Shown here: positions 62,601-64,000 of the stretch, in pieces
Numbering within the stretch: position 1 is the stretch's first letter
Layout of the letters: each line of letters begins with the position of its first letter
From: Synchiropus splendidus
Taxonomy: Eukaryota > Chordata > Actinopteri > Syngnathiformes > Callionymidae
Direction of reading: 5' to 3'
DNA: 64,000 nucleotides
Assembly: GCF_027744825.2 (NCBI RefSeq)
Contig: NC_071335.1
Location: forward strand, 32,253,501-32,317,500
Translations under genes and position numbers: made by a program
The notes under the pieces: generated by a model
The model's database searches: none
What the model was told of the DNA's origin: nothing
The model's input: the letters and a program-made list of their open reading frames with translations, nothing else

Positions 62601-63090
62601 ACACTTCAATGTTGTTCAGATGATGTCAACTTTGTGGGGGCTATCCAATAGACCCCGCTGTGGCGGAGGAGCTGAAAAGGGCTGAGAACGCATGCAGTTA
62701 ATTCTCAAAATGGTTGTTATAACTTAAGGTTTATACAGTGCATGAGCGACTACAAATATTGTCCCATACTTCACTCATCCTCACTGTAATGGTGAGCTTT
62801 GGTGCTGTTTGCAAAAAGATAAGAGTGACTTGGGAAAATGATCAGCTGGACTTCCTGACACCTTTTAGATACTTCACCAACAGAGGCGACGCAACTACAG
62901 AGGGCAGGAAACCAGAGTGCCTGGAGGAAACAGCACATGGGCGAGATCCCAAGAGCAGGCAGTCTTCAATTTACAATTGAAAGCGCCACCTACTGAGCTC
63001 TGAAAATGAGGACCAAGTCACTCAATATTCTCTGATGCTACTTAAAAAAAACAGGCCACACTTGTCTGATAAGATGAACATATTTATTCT

Positions 63091-64000
63091 CACTCATCCA
63101 TTTCTGTTCACTTCATCTTGGCATTTACAAATAAAATTCAAGTAGTTCATCAATAAAAAGGAATCCCTCAACTATTCGGTGAGAACAAAAGCTTAAGTTA
63201 AATGCTGAGCACAGTAGTTCGCACGGATGAAAAATGAAAACAGCTGAGCAAGTGGTCCGATCAAATTGTGCACCTCATTTATGAATATATATATTCGAAG
63301 CACATCAGCAGCTAAACACATGGCGTGTGCACGTGATTTTGCGTGGGTTCGAGCACAGCGTGTCCGTATTGATGTTCAGAATTCATCCAGATTTCTGTGA
63401 GCAACTAAGAGAAGCTTGAACTTCTGGTGACAGTGCAGATTCCTCCACTGCAGCGTTCCTCAATCGACATATGAAGTTTTTTGTTTAAAGCACATGACAG
63501 ATAAAAGTGCATAAATAAATAAAACATTCAAACCTCCTGTTTAAATTGACCGCATTTGTACACACTGGACTCCCAAGTTAGTCTCCGCGGAGCATGTATC
63601 ATAAATATTAAATAAAACTTCCTATGTTATCAGTGCATCCATTCACACCTCACTCACACTTGCTAGTCCAGCCTCTTTTCTATCCCACGTCTCATCCATC
63701 CTCAACCTCAGGCGACCGGTCGCCAGCGTTGCAACACTACAACCATTTCTTTTCTCAGATCCATTTTCCTCACATGCCCAGATCTAGTCTATTTCAAAAC
63801 AGACTTCTTCTTTTAAACCAGACGCCTTGTTTTTGCACCCATCTCAATCTAAACTAGATGAAGGTCAACAACCCCAAAACAATTGTGTCAGGCCATTTCC
63901 CCCCCGTCCTCCCAACCATCTTCTTTCCTGGTGAACTGGCCACAAAATGATGTACGTCAGGTCCATCATTGATGATGTCCTGAATCCACTCAGTATATAC
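63091..64000. other. Unassigned sequence upstream of ependymin-like copy B
   Basis: It lies beyond the tandem duplication. No exon, repeat family or promoter was recognised. Confidence 0.4.

Larger units (their letters stand above)
58530..63090 (-). repeat. Tandem segmental duplication, unit B (expanded)
   Basis: This unit carries ependymin-like copy B with the same flanks as unit A. It is about 1.6 kb longer, mainly through extra sequence at about 58660-59550 (downstream of the gene) and 61032-61716 (intron 2). Intron 1 is clearly homologous to that of copy A (for example the AACTGTCGAACAAATAT block) but carries small indels. Confidence 0.75.

Noticed and set aside
1..64000. tRNA, rRNA, CRISPR array or bacterial operon
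   Set aside because: No tRNA-like A/B boxes in a cloverleaf context, no rRNA sequence and no regular direct repeats with spacers were found by reading.

Overview
This window looks like nuclear DNA from a ray-finned fish, probably a spiny-rayed (acanthomorph) teleost. The evidence is two split genes with GT-AG introns for secreted ependymin-family proteins, and repeats typical of teleosts: LINE fragments, short inverted-repeat DNA transposons, LTR-like repeats and many microsatellites. The species cannot be named from the sequence. Nothing suggests bacterial DNA: there are no operons, CRISPR arrays or rRNA.

Positions 1 to about 55,540 appear gene-poor. I found no convincing protein-coding exon there. 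What can be recognised is transposon debris: a 5'-truncated LINE (3675-4442), a second LINE remnant (43401-43478), three copies of a TA-flanked DNA transposon (25691-26390, 33237-33885, 44399-45244), a hAT-type element with a target-site duplication (49522-50182), a 287-bp inverted-repeat element (15998-16284), short hAT-like MITEs (6577-6777, 16936-17125), LTR-like repeats in opposite orientations (9573-10090, 38345-38785), a paired dispersed repeat (35361-35720, 51686-52073), three diverged units of a fish repeat (10650-11340), a GC-rich perfect hairpin (8275-8320) and AT-rich hairpins and minisatellites. The rest is unannotated intergenic or possibly long-intron sequence.

Positions 55,540 to about 63,090 hold the only genes: two ependymin-like genes in tandem on the minus strand. 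Each has six coding exons and encodes 222 residues with a signal peptide, four conserved-type cysteines and N-glycosylation sequons. The duplication unit includes both flanks, so unit A (about 55,540-58,520) directly abuts unit B (about 58,530-63,090). Unit B is longer because of about 0.9 kb of extra sequence downstream of its gene, holding a perfect 30-bp hairpin, and a 685-bp insertion in intron 2. Divergence between the copies is patchy. Exons 1-2, the proximal promoter, most of exon 6 and intron 5 are nearly identical, while exons 3 and 5 carry most of the 22 amino-acid differences. This suggests gene conversion, selection, or both.

No wholly new biological system was recognised. The strongest lead is the patchwork divergence of the ependymin pair.
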